DNA of 64,000 nt from Amblyomma americanum (lineage: Eukaryota > Arthropoda > Arachnida > Ixodida > Ixodidae): NCBI RefSeq assembly GCF_052857255.1, contig NC_135498.1:83910639-83974638 (forward strand), in the 5' to 3' direction. The translations under genes and the position numbers were made by a program. Below, in pieces: positions 24,211 to 37,072 of the stretch; within the stretch, counting starts at the first letter, position 1; each line of letters starts with the position of its first letter. The notes beneath the pieces are model-generated. The model saw only the letters and a program-made list of their open reading frames with translations, ran no database searches and was not told the DNA's origin.

Positions 24211-24315
24211 AGAATTTCGACCCCCTGGGAATATTAAACGGGCTCTGACATCGCACAGCATGCGGGCGCCTTTTTGTGTGTTGCCTCTATCGAAACGCGG
24301 CCGGCGCAGTCAGTT
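24211..24315 (-). repeat. Ruka-type SINE fragment ending copy D
   Basis: AGAATTTCGACCCCCTGGG ... CTGACATCGCACAGCATGCG matches the middle of the SINEs at 25.4-27.5 kb, in the same orientation. It joins copy D directly after the codons for NSSHQ and removes the end of the exon and its splice donor. Confidence 0.7.
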
Positions 24316-24371
24316 TTCAGACAGAACACACCCTCTGTTGTTGTTGCGACTTAAGGAAGAATGGAAAGGAA

Positions 24372-25165
24372 AGTGCACGGGCCCGCCCACTGTCTCAAGC
24401 TGAACCACAATCGCTGTCACGTGCATACAATAGGAGAGTTGAAAGGTATGGTAGGGGAGAGCGATAGAGAATAAACTTTATTAATATACAGGAATTACGC
24501 GGGTGGTAACAACCACGCCATCTGAGACGACGGTTTAGCAACAGATACCCCCGGTGAAAAGGAGCCCTTGCAACATGTGCAAGAGCCCCTAGATCACAGC
24601 CCCGAAAGGCCGGGAAGCCACCGCAGCCCATTATTCTGTATTTGCACATAGTGTACATTACCCCCACCACTATCGTTTGTCACTATTGCTCCTCCCTTTC
24701 TTTTCCCTCTCCCCTGTCCTCTCCCTCCTTTTTTATTCCCGCTTGCCGACCATCAGGTGCATCAGGTTTCGACGGCAGATGGTGCAGCTCGCAACATCTT
24801 TTCGTTCCATTAATATTTTTATTATTAAGCAGCCACTAACATAAAATCCCTACCAGTACTCTGGCTCAGTAGATCGATGAATATCTGACACCGGATTTAA
24901 TATCTGCAGCGGGCCCTTGGAGATAAGGTATTAAAGGTATTTTTGGAATTTGGATGAGTACTTGGCTTGAAGCACTCTGGCACGGGTCGGCCCGGTATTG
25001 CACTGCCTCCGGGATCAGCCTGGACCATATTAGCGCGGCGCGTATTTTCTTTTACTTTTTCTTCTCCAATTCTTTACCCCCCTTACTTTCAGCACGCGGC
25101 AGCGAACATGGCTCGGCTTGAGACAGTAGGCAGGCCTTGCACTTTCTTTTTCATTCTTCCTCTAA
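24372..25165. repeat. Inverted pair of repeat family X
   Basis: The left end (AAAGTGCACGGGCCCGCCCA..., through TAGGAGAGTTGAAAGG) is complementary to the right end near 25,075-25,150 (TTTCAGCACGCGGCAGCG ... GGCAGGCCTTGCACTTT). The interior holds a pyrimidine-rich stretch and no coding frame. The right part matches the copy at 11,516-11,838. It may be an element with inverted ends of about 100 bp or two opposed insertions. Confidence 0.5.
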
Positions 25166-25388
25166 GCAAATTCAGTCACTCGGTCAGTCCGGCTCAGTAG
25201 ACGAACCACTGACCGCGGCAGTTTAAGGGGCCTCTAAATAGCAAGTGTAGCAGGCTCAGTGGATAGGGGACACCCAACCCGCGCTACGAGTAGGCGGTGG
25301 CGTTCAAGAGTCCGTCCTGTGAAATTGACAGCTAGGCGCCTTCCCTTTTCTCAAAACTACCGGAAAATTGAGACAATTAAAATGAAAT

Positions 25389-25697
25389 AATAATAATAAT
25401 AATAATAATTGGTTTCTAGGGAAAGGAAATGGCGCAGTATCTGTCTCATATATCGTTGGACACCTGAACCGCGCCGTAAGGGAAGGGATAAAGGAGCGAG
25501 TGAAAGAAGAAAGGAAGAGAGAGGTGCCATAGTGGAGGGCTTCGGAATAATTTCGACCACCTGGGGATCTTTAACGTGCACTGACATCGCACAGCACACG
25601 GGCGCCTTGGCGTTTTTCCTCCATAAAAACGCAGCCGCCGCGGTCGGTTTCGAACCCGGGAACTCCGGATCAGCAGCCCAGCGCCCTAGCGATAAGT
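25389..25697 (-). repeat. Ruka-type SINE copy S1
   Basis: The minus strand has the B-box-like GGTTTCGAACCCGGGAACT region, the body, and the end CCATTTCCTTTCCC followed by an (ATT)n tail. The tRNA-like head is diverged (GATCAGCAGCCCAGCG on plus). Confidence 0.75.
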
Positions 25698-25888
25698 TGG
25701 AAAATTAATTTCGGGGGAAAAGCAATAGCGCAGTATCTGTCACATTTCGGCCGACACCTGAACTGCGCAGCAAGGTAAGGCAAGGAATAAATGAGTAACT
25801 GGAGATGAAAGGAAGAAAGAAGTGCCATAGTGGAGGTGTCTGGAATAATTTCGACCACCTGGGGATCTTTATCGGGCACTGACATACA
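25698..25888 (-). repeat. Ruka-type SINE copy S2, head missing
   Basis: Abuts S1 and has the same body and 3' end, but stops after the GATCTTTATCGGGCACTGACAT segment, so the tRNA-like half is absent. Confidence 0.7.
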
Positions 25889-26307
25889 AGCTGAAGGAAG
25901 AGTTTTTTGTAGGGTAAGCTGGACTACGCTAGTCAGCGGTGGATTTCAGGTAAACGTCGCGATTGAATATCCACATGTGCCACTATTACCGAGCCACAGG
26001 TGTTCCGTCGCTGCGGCGTGCCTTTCCTAAAAATATAATTTTCACTTTCCTCTTTCTTCATTTCTTCTGTTTCTCTTTTCTTTATTCCTTCTCTTATGGT
26101 GTGGTTCGGGTGTCCACCGACATATGTGAGAAAGCTACTGCGCCATTCCCTTTCCTCAAAAACCAAACAAAACAAGTGAGCCGCCGGAGCTCATTCGGTT
26201 CATCGGCGTCGAAAACACTGCATACCCCATTCATTTTGACATTAAAGGCGTACAACTGGCTCTATAGGCCAGAAAGCAAATCAATCTTGCTTTCATGCAC
26301 TTGGCGT

Positions 26308-27560
26308 TGGTGTAAAAGAATTTTAATTTTTTAATTGGTTTTTGGGGAAAGGAAATGGCGCAGTATCTGTCTCATATATCTTTGGACACCTGAACCGCGC
26401 CGTAAGGGAAGGGATAAAGGAGAGAGTGAAAGAAGAAAGGAAGAATAGGTGCCGTAGTGGAGGGCTCCGGAATAATTTCGACCACCTGGGGATCATTAAC
26501 GTGCACTGACATCGCACAGCACACGGGCGCCTTGGCGTTTTTCCTCCATAAAAACGCAGCCGCCGCGGTCGGGTTCGAACCCGGGAACTCCGGATCAGTA
26601 GTCGAGCGCCCTAACCACTGAGCCACCGCGGCGGGGCTGGTGTAAAAGAATGAAAATCGTTTTTTGGGGAAAGCAAATGGAGCAGTATCTGTATCACATA
26701 TCGGCTGACACCTGAACTGCGCCGTAAAGGAAAGCTTAAAGGAGGGACTGAGAGAAGAAAGGAAGAAAGGTGCCGTAGTGGAGGACTCCGGAAAAGTTTC
26801 GACCACCTGGGGATCTTTAACGTGCACTGACATCGCACAGCACACGGGCGCCTTGGCGTTTTTCCTCCATAAAAACGCAGCCGCCGCGGTCGGGTTCGAA
26901 CCCGGGAACTCCGGATCAGTAGTCGAGCGCCCTAACCACTGAGCCACCGCGGCGGGGCTGGTGTAAAAGAATGAAAATCGTTTTTTGCGGAAAGCAAATG
27001 GAGCAGTATCTGTATCACATATCGGCTGACACCTGAACTGCGCCGTAAAGGAAAGCTTAAAGGAGGGACTGAGAGAAGAAAGGAAGAAAGGTGCCGTAGT
27101 GGAGGACTCCGGAAAAGTTTCGACCACCTGGGGATCTTTAACGTGCACTGACATCGCACAGCACACGGGCGCCTTGGCGTTTTTCCTCCATAAAAACGCA
27201 GCCGCCGCGGTCGGGTTCGAACCCGGGAACTCCGGATCAGTAGTCGAGCGCCCTAACCACTGAGCCACCGCGGCGGGGCTGGTGTAAAAGAATGAAAATC
27301 GTTTTTTGGGGAAAGCAAATGGAGCAGTATCTGTATCACATATCGGCTGACACCTGAACTGCGCCGTAAAGGAAAGCTTAAAGGAGGGACTGAGAGAAGA
27401 AAGGAAGAAAGGTGCCGTAGTGGAGGACTCCGGAAAAGTTTCGACCACCTGGGGATCCTTAACGTGCACTGACATCGCACAGCACACGGGTGCTTTTGCG
27501 TTTCGCGTAAATCGAAAGTCGGCCGCCACGGTCGAGTTCGAACCCGGGTACTCCGATCCA
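26308..27560 (-). repeat. Tandem array of four Ruka-type SINEs (321-bp unit)
   Basis: Four head-to-tail SINE copies on the minus strand. Units begin at 26,308, 26,638, 26,959 and 27,280; the last three starts are exactly 321 bp apart. Each unit starts with TGGTGTAAAAGAAT, which is also found left of the first copy, so it is the target-site duplication carried along. The heads show GTGGCTCAGTGGTTAGGGCG (A box) and GGGTTCGAACCCG (B box). The fourth unit has a different, diverged head. Because 321 is a multiple of 3, a frame stays open through the array on the minus strand; it is not a gene. Confidence 0.9.
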
Positions 27561-28569
27561 ACTGCAAAAACCTGCTTCGATTGTGTTCCGCACACTTAAC
27601 AGGCAGCACGCCCACCCTGCAAACCCGGCAGGTATCAGTTAAATTAATGGTTAAGTGGCAGAGGTTAGTAACCCATAGAACGCTGCGGTCTATTGCTGCA
27701 GTGTCGTGTGTCTGCCACAACATTGTCAGCGCTAATGCATGCAGCCCATATCTCTCTCTCACCACCACCACGTTCCTCAAAGGCGAATGAGGCGTCCATT
27801 GACCCAAGGAGCCAGTTATGCGCCCTTCCTCTCCTCAAGATCACCAGTGTCAAGAAAGTTGCCAACGCCAATGAACTCAATGAACGCCGACAGCTTTCGC
27901 TTTGTATGTCCTGGATTAGCTGAGCTAATGCACCTTCATTTTTTATTGTCTAAACGAGGAAGATCAATTCTCGGCCGGCTGTGAAAAGTTGGCGTGGTAA
28001 TGTGTGCTTAATGCTAGTTGAATAACGTTTTCTTTGCAGAAATGGTTTAAAGCGTCGCCGTTGTGAGAAGCGAGGGAAGAGAGACACCATAGCGTCAGAG
28101 TGACGAGACAGATTGCCAGCGACACGCCAGCCTACTAGCTGCGACTGCGGGCATTGTCGCTGCGGCTTACGTTACAAGAGTGGACGCTCCTGTGCGTAGG
28201 TAGGCGTACGGAGACAGCATACTAGCAAGTATTCTAAGGACCACACCTAGTAGCGGGGTCCTCCCGCTCCAGCGCTGATTTGTTGTTGCTGGTAATCGCT
28301 GTTTTATGTTCAAGGTGAAGATGAAATGCACGAATCTTAAGCTTTGTTGTAAGATTCCGACGCCACAAAAAATTTAGCTATAAAACGAGCAAAGTTTTCA
28401 GATTTCTTCCGGAAATAGCGAGCTACTGGCTTTTCGAACGTGCTTTGTGTGTTCGCCATTCAGGTAAGACGTCGGAAAGCGTTAGCGGTGCAAATAGTTC
28501 GCATATGTCTTTGTTCAAAAAAGAATTATACAAAGTGGTGACGCGTTCTTAACACGTTGCTTTTAATTT
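27561..28569. other. Spacer between SINE array and unit B
   Basis: No conserved coding frame, RNA gene or recognisable repeat seen. Contains a CACCACCACG tract near 27,763 and a region rich in short A/T runs near 28,500. Confidence 0.5.
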
Positions 28570-31067
28570 TTTGTGATTGTTAAACATACGTTTTTAGATG
28601 AAGCTAAAATTGAATTGAATTTCCGAGACTCATCATTGGATGGTTCCGTAGAACAGGCGCGGTTCTTCGTATGCTATAAAAATGGGCCAAAGGCATTTTT
28701 TAGCTGTTTCGTTTGTTCAGTTATTACACACCAATTGTTACTATGGGCGCGGGTTAGTGCCTGGGGACGGCGTACAGCCCACGGATTCTTCCCGTGAGTG
28801 CGTCGTTCTTCTCAACTCGACCCCTGACCCCGCATTAGAATTAGTCAAACTTATTTTCGACGGTTTTTTCCCGCCATTCCGGCTTCATTCAGAAGTTTTT
28901 ACGAGCCAGCTTCTGGCGTGAAGGAATGGTCCTGTGTCCGTTGCCACTCTGCTCCCTTTTATCCTTCTGAGTTTTCTACGTTATTTTTTTTTGCCCAAAG
29001 AGACGTTACAACGCCTTAACCACCAAACAATCTGCATCGAGAGAGATTTAATACAAAATAAAACTACATATTTAGGCTAAGCATGTTTCACCACTGTACT
29101 TTGACCCTTACGCGCGAGAGGAATATTCTGGATTTACACCTTCTAAAGAGCCACCTCACACAACCACAAATAAGCCCTGCCTTCTTGTTTGCATTCATTC
29201 GTGGTCAGCATTGTAGAGCGGCACGAGTAGTTGCCCCCAGCCAGCGCATTGTATTGAGGCCTCTTGATTTGTGCCGCTAAACGCAGGCATCGAAAGCAAA
29301 AGGAAATTAACTCCTATCGCCCTGCTCGCTTCCTATAGATATTCCCACCTCCTAGATACACACTCCGAGCAAAATTTGTTTTTGCCTGTGAACCAGCGTT
29401 CTCTTTAAAGTGCCGCCTGTAATTCCATTCTCTTCATGGCAGAGCACCACGCCATCCGACTAAGCAGTCACTGATCGGAACAAAGTATTATATAAGAAAA
29501 AATGTAGGGGCGATCAACTGATGTTGAGAGCATTGGGTACCATTTTTTAATGTCTTAGGATTAGGAGGCTGAAGAACGCATATAATGCACGGCGACGTCG
29601 GAGTCTGTGTGAAGCCTCCCCCTGCTAGGTGGTGTTTAGAGGATATACCTCTTTCCACCTGCCACCTGTCGACCGGACACTCGCATCTGGACCCATGGGC
29701 CTCAATACAGGGCCTTGTTGCATTCATTGCAGACACCGGCCTCCACATGCAGCTATAACCCTCTTATGCCCAAGGTCATATTTGCTTAATAAAAAAAAGG
29801 TCCCCCTCTCCCTCTGAATCTGCCCCTTCCCCCCCTTGTAGAGAAGAAAAGGAGAGGCTGAACGTAGAATTATTCAGCAAAAACAAATGATTAAACAGCA
29901 GGCCTACGTACAAAATATACATCTGCCCGACCGACAGACTGTGTGTACAAAAATGAGGCTTGTAGGAGCTTTCCCTTCTCCCATTGTTCGGGAAGAGCTA
30001 TCTGTTGTCCCAAGCCCCACCGGCAGCTCTGTTTGCAACGGCCATCTACCAACGCAGTGGCGCATCGCTTAACCGCAGCGCCTCTGCAACAGTCGTAGTA
30101 TGAGGAGTCACAGTGGTATAACAATGTGACTAATTTTCGTATTTGCTTATTCTGAACTGGACGATTACAATTGGAATAAGAATGTACAGTAAACTGAATG
30201 GGCTCAGGATCTAAATGCAATCAGAATCGGAACAGTACCAACTGAAATAAATTATCGGATGAAAAGAGAGACTATCTCCTTTACACCGCATAAATCCAAT
30301 TGCTGGTTCCTAAGATTTTTAACTTGCCTCTCAATTCTGATTCAGATTTTTTTGTGACCATGTATCCGATTTTATATTCAGAGTCTATTCTTACATGATT
30401 TTTTCTTCCATCCCTCTTATCGCTTTTTATATTCTTCCGAGTCATTATTGCGGCCGCGCGCTACTCTTCCTGTTTTCACATGTCGTCGTGCTTTTCTACA
30501 CAAAACGCCGACGTGGTGCACGCCGGCGCTACACAGCTTCAGCCTTCATGCCACTTCAGCCATTTCATTAAATGTACCGCCGGACACAGACCATCGTATT
30601 GGTGGAGCAGCAATGTGTGTGCTATCGTTTACATTCGATACGAAGGCGCTGCATACTAAGGGGCGCATTTGCGAACTGTGTTGTGCTCTTGAGAGAATGA
30701 AATTTCACGCAGCTGAGCGGAAACTTTGGTCAAGCGTGCTATCCCGGATCTCATTGAGCGAAACAGAAAAACAAAATTCACCTTCCTTAGCATTTTAAGA
30801 GGGAGAGGTTTGCATTCGTACCAGCATGAGTTGAAGGCGCTGTGTGGCGTTCATTTAATCGTGGCCACAAGCACGCATAGTGCATGGCCACTGAAAGGCG
30901 CGTGCTGCTCCGCACATCCTACGTGTCAAATGGATTATCGCCTTCGGTCAGCACAGCACAAGCCTTTTGAAACAAAAGAAGAAACGGACACTTTTAGCCA
31001 CAACCTTCCTAAATGCACATTGCGTAATCTTTTATATCCTAAAGAATTCAGCGCGCACGCCGTGGCG
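28570..31067. other. 3' flank of unit B, no gene seen
   Basis: Collinear with 1-1912 plus 3409-3941 of unit A, without the LINE insertion found there. A tRNA-like SINE fragment is at about 29,965-30,095 on the minus strand. Open frames here are not conserved between units. Confidence 0.65.
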
Positions 31068-31304
31068 CTAACGGCGTTCGGAGAACACTCCAAAGAGATT
31101 CCTCATGAGCGGGTACGGCCCGCCCCCACAGACGCCTGCAAAGTCGTCGTGCCAAAAGTTCCACACGCCGTAGCAGCGCGCCCTGAACTTGTCGCGCATG
31201 AAGCCCGCAAGCGGCGGCACCACGAATTCTGTCAGGTGCGACACCCAATTGGCGCCCTGCTTGGACACCACGCCGTACTCGAAGACCTGGCTGGAGTCCC
31301 AGAC
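31068..31304 (-). pseudogene. Copy B exon 5: intact GH18 C-terminus
   Basis: 79 codons including TAG: VWDSSQVFEYGVVSKQG, a helix up to FMRDKFRARCYGVWNFWHDD, then FAGVCGGGPYPLMRNLFG. Matches the last GH18 strand, where the family has 'MVWSIDMDDFAGxCG'. This is the best preserved form of the exon in the window. Confidence 0.85.
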
Positions 31305-31983
31305 CTGCAGTTACGAGCAAATATGAGAGCTTAGGTGTGGGATATTAGAACAGTAAAGTACTTTGCAGAAACTCCGTTATATCCTCTTGACATTCTACAG
31401 TCCGCAATTAGAAATCATAAGACAAACGCAGAAAGCACTGTTACCAAAAAGCTACGGTGGCGCGACGTTCTCTTACCACGTCAAATTTACATAATGGTAT
31501 CGTAAAGCGCTCTTATGAGTGCCGGAAGAATTCATAATTCATGCACTCGTATAAAAGGTATCATTTGAAACAATTTTCTCTCTGCCCTCTCTATTTACGA
31601 AACACCTACTCAACAAATGATGTGCGTCAGCACTGAGAAACTTCAGCCTGAATGTCTAAAAAGTCTCAAAACTCTCCCACGTGTCCAGTAAGAACAGCAA
31701 GTCACAATTTACAACTTGGAACTGCTGATGTCTTATATGGCGGGTTAACACTATTGTCGAAATTTTGGCAGTTCAATAGAGATTTGCATCAAATAAAAGA
31801 GCACATTTTTTATCTTCGGTTAAAAGCCGAAATTTGATATTTTTGGCTAAGAACAGCAGCGCTGATGATGTCTCAGTTTAGGCGAGTGCTGTGGGGATAT
31901 TGCTACTGCTGCATACCTACGACGTCCATTCATATGTCAGCCTTTTTTCGAAAGAGCTGCCCAAACTCGTCTACTCATCTTCC

Positions 31984-32354
31984 GAAGGGGAGTGAATATG
32001 CGCGCTTGCCTCGTTGCATAATCTCGTAGTATGCGAGCTCGCCAGGCGTCTTCGTGCTGGGACCGGGTCTCCTGGTCCGTACACCACCACCTGGACGCCG
32101 GTGACGTTGCTGTCCCAGAATTTGTGACTCCCGCGAACGAGAGCATGAAGCAGAGCTTCCTGGCTGCCTCTTCGCTCCCGCCAGGAGAGTAGTGGCCGCG
32201 AAGACTGGCGCCTAGCGAATGCGACAGCGGCTGATCCTCCGTCTGGAGTAGGAAGTGACGTCATTGGGATGAGAATAAAGCAGGATGACGTTTTCGCTTC
32301 ATGCAAATAATCCTCAGATTGAGCGGCGAAGTCAGTTTCAACGCTTCGATACAC
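31984..32354 (-). pseudogene. Copy B exon 4, frame-disrupted
   Basis: Starts VYRSVETDFAAQSEDYLHEA after GAGTAG and runs through ILIPMTSL. The KLCFMLSFAGV, KFWDSNVTGV and GELAYYEIMQRG segments lie in three different frames. The 4-bp deletion after SFAGV and a 1-bp deletion before PGEL are shared with C. Where A has a GT donor, B has GG. Confidence 0.75.
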
Positions 32355-33792
32355 CTACTCTTCACTTTCGTTTCAATTTCCAGGGCCATCTGCTGCATTT
32401 GTAATTGATATGCGACGTCCGGAATAATTTGGAAAGGACCCCACATTAATCTTTGCTGATGCCATTTCATTCGAATGCGCCGTTACGCGTACCCGTATAG
32501 TGCGACACAGGGGGAATTCTTCTGATGCATAATTCATATACTAATATAAGCGGCTGCTGCTGTGACAACAGCAATTGCGCTAATTATACTGTACGACTTC
32601 CCGTTCTATTGACTTACAGTGTTCATATTTACAAAGTGTCCCTGGACCAAAGAGTGACTAAGCTGGATACAACCGTATGCGGTGGTTGTTAGTTACATCA
32701 CTCTAAATGTATTAGAATGCGGGTCTATTTAGCCTGCAATATGTCTACGGCGTTGGAACAGTCTTTGTCCGTGGCAGGCGCAGGAATAATAATTTGGGTA
32801 AATCTGCATTGTCCAGTTTCTTCAGTGGGAGTTTATCAGACACTTTCTTGCGTTTTCCTGATAAATAATGATGATGGTCCCAATCCGAGCAGAGAAAACA
32901 CGAAATTCTGGTTCATGTAGGAAGCCTATACACTAAATCTAATGTAGAGGATATCTTTTCGGCATGGAAAGCTTTTGAACCACTCTGGCTCCCTCAATAG
33001 GTAGTTTGTTAACATTCACCAAAGAATGACACCTGAATCGTTCGTCCACGTATCATTGTATGCAGTGGTGCTGAAGAAGATTCTTACCTCCTTCGCCTAT
33101 CACGATACGATAAACGCCTTAAAGGGGGTCTGAAACACCTTCCAAGGAATGCACATCAACTCGCTCAATCACTCCGTTGTGTTGTCATGAAAACCTGAGC
33201 CAAATAATACACTTCTACACGCAGCAGAGGACCCACAATCACGCGCGAAAGTTGGCGAGCCCTTCCCGGCGATATTTTTATGCTCCATCACTCCTCCGTT
33301 ACTCGCATCTACGTATACGTGTTGAGAGGTGGCTGTTGGTTAGATTCTTTTAGACTTCATGCAGCTGCTGTGGACGCGGCCAATAAGCCGCGTTGCTCCG
33401 GCGGGCAGAAAACTCTCCACCGGAGAAGGGGTCGGTTGAGGTGAGCCAACCTTCCAGAGTGAAAAAAGTGACGAGAGATGAGAGAAAAGCGCGAAGACGT
33501 GAAAAGTCGAATTTTCACTGCCGATATTTCAGGTTCTACAAAGCGCACTAGAAAATTACTTGCTAGACAGTTTTCGTTAAGAGGTGTGCTTTTAACATTC
33601 CAGCCATACTGGAGCTTTATTTGAGCCCCTTTCTGAGCTCCTTTAGGAAACCAAGAATGTTGAGCGTCCATATGACGGCAAGACACTGGGGGAGCTGTGG
33701 TTATACATTTAATTATTCTTTTAAGGGGAACGCACAATCCATCGCATGCGGCTCGTGGTTATCCACGCATAACAACGAATTCAAGACCGCAC

Positions 33793-34155
33793 CTGCTTCA
33801 GTGTAGACTGCAGCTGCTTGAGCGCGTCCTGAAGCCTGCTCTTCTCGTAGAGCACCGCTGAGCGCTGGTCCTCGACTCCCCGGGTGTGCGCCAAGGGGGG
33901 CTCGCCCACGATCGGGTGCAGCAGGATCAAAGCCGCGGTGGGTCCTTCGCCACCGGTGGGCAGCAACGCCTCCGGCTCGGCGAGGTCGAGCCGCTGCTGT
34001 AGGCTGTCACCGGTGTCCACCAGCACGCTCAGCTTGATGTGCTCCTTCTCGAAGCACTGGGCCATGCGCTCCAGGAGGTCGATGTAGCCGAGCCTCGCCG
34101 CCAGGGTGTCGAGCGAGACTCTCCACAGGAGCACGGCGCCTCCGTAGCCTCGAGA
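33793..34155 (-). pseudogene. Copy B exon 3: degenerate catalytic strand
   Basis: 121 codons, open. SRGYGGAVLLWRVSLDTLAA replaces the GH18 DxxDxDxE strand; no acidic residue remains at the four motif positions. Donor GTGCGG. Confidence 0.8.
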
Positions 34156-35780
34156 CTGCCAGCACACGCGAGCCGCAGCGTTTCAGCTTGACTCATACAG
34201 CCACACCCCTCATTAAGCGGCAGAGGTTAATACAAGAAAGTATTCAGCTCCGTCAACCAATTTCCAGAAGCACGGTACATGAGATTCTCCAAGGAGCAAG
34301 GTAGCGCACCCACGTGTGCCGCTCACGATGAGCAGTCGGGTTTACGTTCTCTACTTCATATTCAGAACACCACTTCCAAATCTGGTCCTACTTCTTCGTC
34401 GTCATTAGGCAGAACTGTTCTATGTGGACGTAAGCTCCAGTTTCTCTCGTGCGACGTAAATATGCCGCACAAGGTGACGAAGGTGCAAAGCCGGCGAAAG
34501 CTACTCGCTCTTAAATTTTGGGTCTTTTTTTCATTAACTAATTGACCTAGGGTTCTTTCATCATCTGCCTTTTGAAGGAATTGGGCTTGAAAACATTGAA
34601 GCAGTATATCCGAGCTCTTGGGTGTTTTCAAATGCATGGTTATGTTCCACACAAAATATATGTCCAACACTTTTGCACAAAAATTTTTAATAGTTGAAAA
34701 TCGTAAGGCACTGTGATGAAAATATTGAAAGGAAAGGCCCATTTTAGTGCTTTTCAATTGTTCGCAAGGAGCAGTTAAGACTGCCTTAAAAAAACCAAAG
34801 GGGAACGTTTCTGGCGATCGCAAAAACGTTAATACAAAAAAAAAATTGCAGCCTGCAGACCGCAGGTCTGCAACATATATTGACTGTTATAGTAAAATGT
34901 GTCAGTACGTGAAGAAAATCGCGTTCATAAGTTTTTTGTGGTTCAAAACTTTTTGCCCATTATTTAAGACCTTAAATTTAAAGTCACACCACCTACCGAC
35001 TTTACAGCGCAACACAGCACTACGAAGATGATCACAAAGCACTAACATCCAACGTCCCCTAGCTTTGTAACGTTCAACGATGAGTTAGCATGTCCTTTAC
35101 AAGCCACTTGCATGTGCATCGCAAGTCAGAGGTTTTTTGCAGGCCACTCTATCGTGACATTTATTGACATGTGCCGCAGAGACACCTATATTCTCTTGCT
35201 GTTGGCCGGAGACTACAAAACTACCTGTAACAAAGGACCATGTCACTAAATCTCCGCTAGACAAAAGATAGAACACACGCTTGGTTCTTGACACATTGAG
35301 AGAAAACTGAATAAACAATTACAATTACTTCTATGCCTTATTCAGGAAAAGAACAAGAAAACAGGATTGCATCCCTAATGTTTTTCAGTGGTTGAGCAGG
35401 TACACGCTAATCAGAAAAATTGACAACTTCGTGTAATTGAGCCAATGATCCCTCTATATTAGTGCCAGCCAAGATCACCCTAATGAGCAAGTCCAGTACG
35501 GTTATGGCGCAAGTCCACTGACCAGCGGCATACCACGAGAAACGGACGAACCAATTTTGTTTTCGTTTCTTAACACTGCAATGCTGGTTTTAAAAAGCAT
35601 TTGCCAGCTGATGTCAGCCGCTGACGCTCTGGCTTGAGCCACCGCTCCTCTCATGTGGCGCCATGTCTCGAGTAAACGAAAAAAACCGTCCAAAAGGAAA
35701 CCTATTGCGAATCATGCGTTGTGGCTGTGGCTGGCACTGCGATAGTGGAGGCTTCAATTAAGCGTTGAAAACAGGCGTAC

Positions 35781-36053
35781 TTTGAGCCAGACCAGGACAC
35801 TCTCGAGGAACATCCAGTCTGAGCTTGTCATCATGGAGGTGGGCATCTTGCCGCTGAAGCCAATCATGGGCCGCAGGGGCGGGTTCAAACCGCGCAGATA
35901 GCGCGGGAACTTGTCCGCCTCTGCTGGCGCCCCGATGAGCAGCGACGAGCCGTTGACGTGCGCGCAGCAGAATACAGCATTGGTGCACAGGTGGTACGGG
36001 AAGATGGATAGGCCGAACAGCAGGCCGGCAGACTCGGGCCGCTCGGCGAGCGC
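35781..36053 (-). pseudogene. Copy B exon 2
   Basis: 91 codons, same borders as in A (CAG acceptor, AAA|GTACG donor). It contains FPYHLCTNAVFCCAHVNGSS and is less similar to A and C in this exon than A and C are to each other. Confidence 0.8.
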
Positions 36054-36804
36054 CTGCACATGTACCCAACACGGCCACGCTCCTCAGCGACAGCATGCAT
36101 CCTTTCTCGTTCCAGTGAGCGGTAATCGAAGCGACCACTCTGCTATGCATATGACTCATGAACGCTATATGAGCGCCGCATGGCGTACGTGCACATCAGC
36201 AGCCGTGATATATTCGCGGCTGAAGTGGAGTTTTAGTTCTCCACTCCACGCTTCCCATTACCGTCCCAGCACCCATTTCTAATGAATAATTCGTATTGTG
36301 CTCTCCAAAAGCGTAATTTGCATGCCTGTACTCATGCGACCGTTTCACAGAAAAAGCAACAACATTTAAAAATAATTTAATAATTTAGTAAACGCCAGGT
36401 GATCGAAAATAGTAGTGAGCTGTACTCCACTGCGGCTCTCAAGCACCAAGTGCTGCTGTGGGTCGTTAAAGATTATATACTTTAACAAAAAAAAGTGCCA
36501 AAAAGCAAGGTACTGTGCATCATTAGCTTCTAGTAGGCGTCTTGAAACCATTTTCACGCATTTATAATCTTGCTGATGAAGTAGTTTGTTTCACAGCGTT
36601 TTCTGTCCCCGTATTATTGAACGCCGTGGTACGAGAAACCTGGCGTGGCGATTTCAGGAGTAAAAAGGACAGTGTACCGGCGGCTTTGCACTCTGCGTTC
36701 CGCTGTTCTGAGATGTGCCGTTCTTGCGCCATGAATCAATCGATATAGGCAGCGCACCTTATACTGCCGTGCTGCTGCGGACAGTACATTCTAAAACATG
36801 GATA

Positions 36805-37072
36805 TGCCCACACGTGAGTTCGAACCCGTCTGCGGCGGCCGCGTTTAGGTGGAGGCTAAACGCAAAAGGCGCCCATGTGCTGTGCGATGTCAGTGCACGT
36901 TAAAGTTTCCCCGATGGTCGAAATTATTCCGGAACCCTCCAATATAGCACCTCTTTATTCCCTTCTTCTCTCACTGCCTCTATCCCTTCCCTTAAAGCGC
37001 GGTTCAGGTGCCCGCCGAGATGTGGGAAATGCTGGGCGATTTCCTTTCCTCAACAACCAATTCTTGTTTTAA
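36805..37072 (+). repeat. Ruka-type SINE, unit B copy
   Basis: B-box-like GAGTTCGAACCCGTC, then the body with GATGTCAGTGCACGTTAAAG and the end TTTCCTTTCCTCAACAACC. Present at the same position in all three units. Confidence 0.75.

Noticed and set aside
26372..27595. 407-residue open frame on the minus strand
   Set aside because: It runs through tandem SINE copies whose unit (321 bp) is a multiple of 3; the 107-residue protein repeat is a by-product, with tRNA-like promoter sequence inside the frame.
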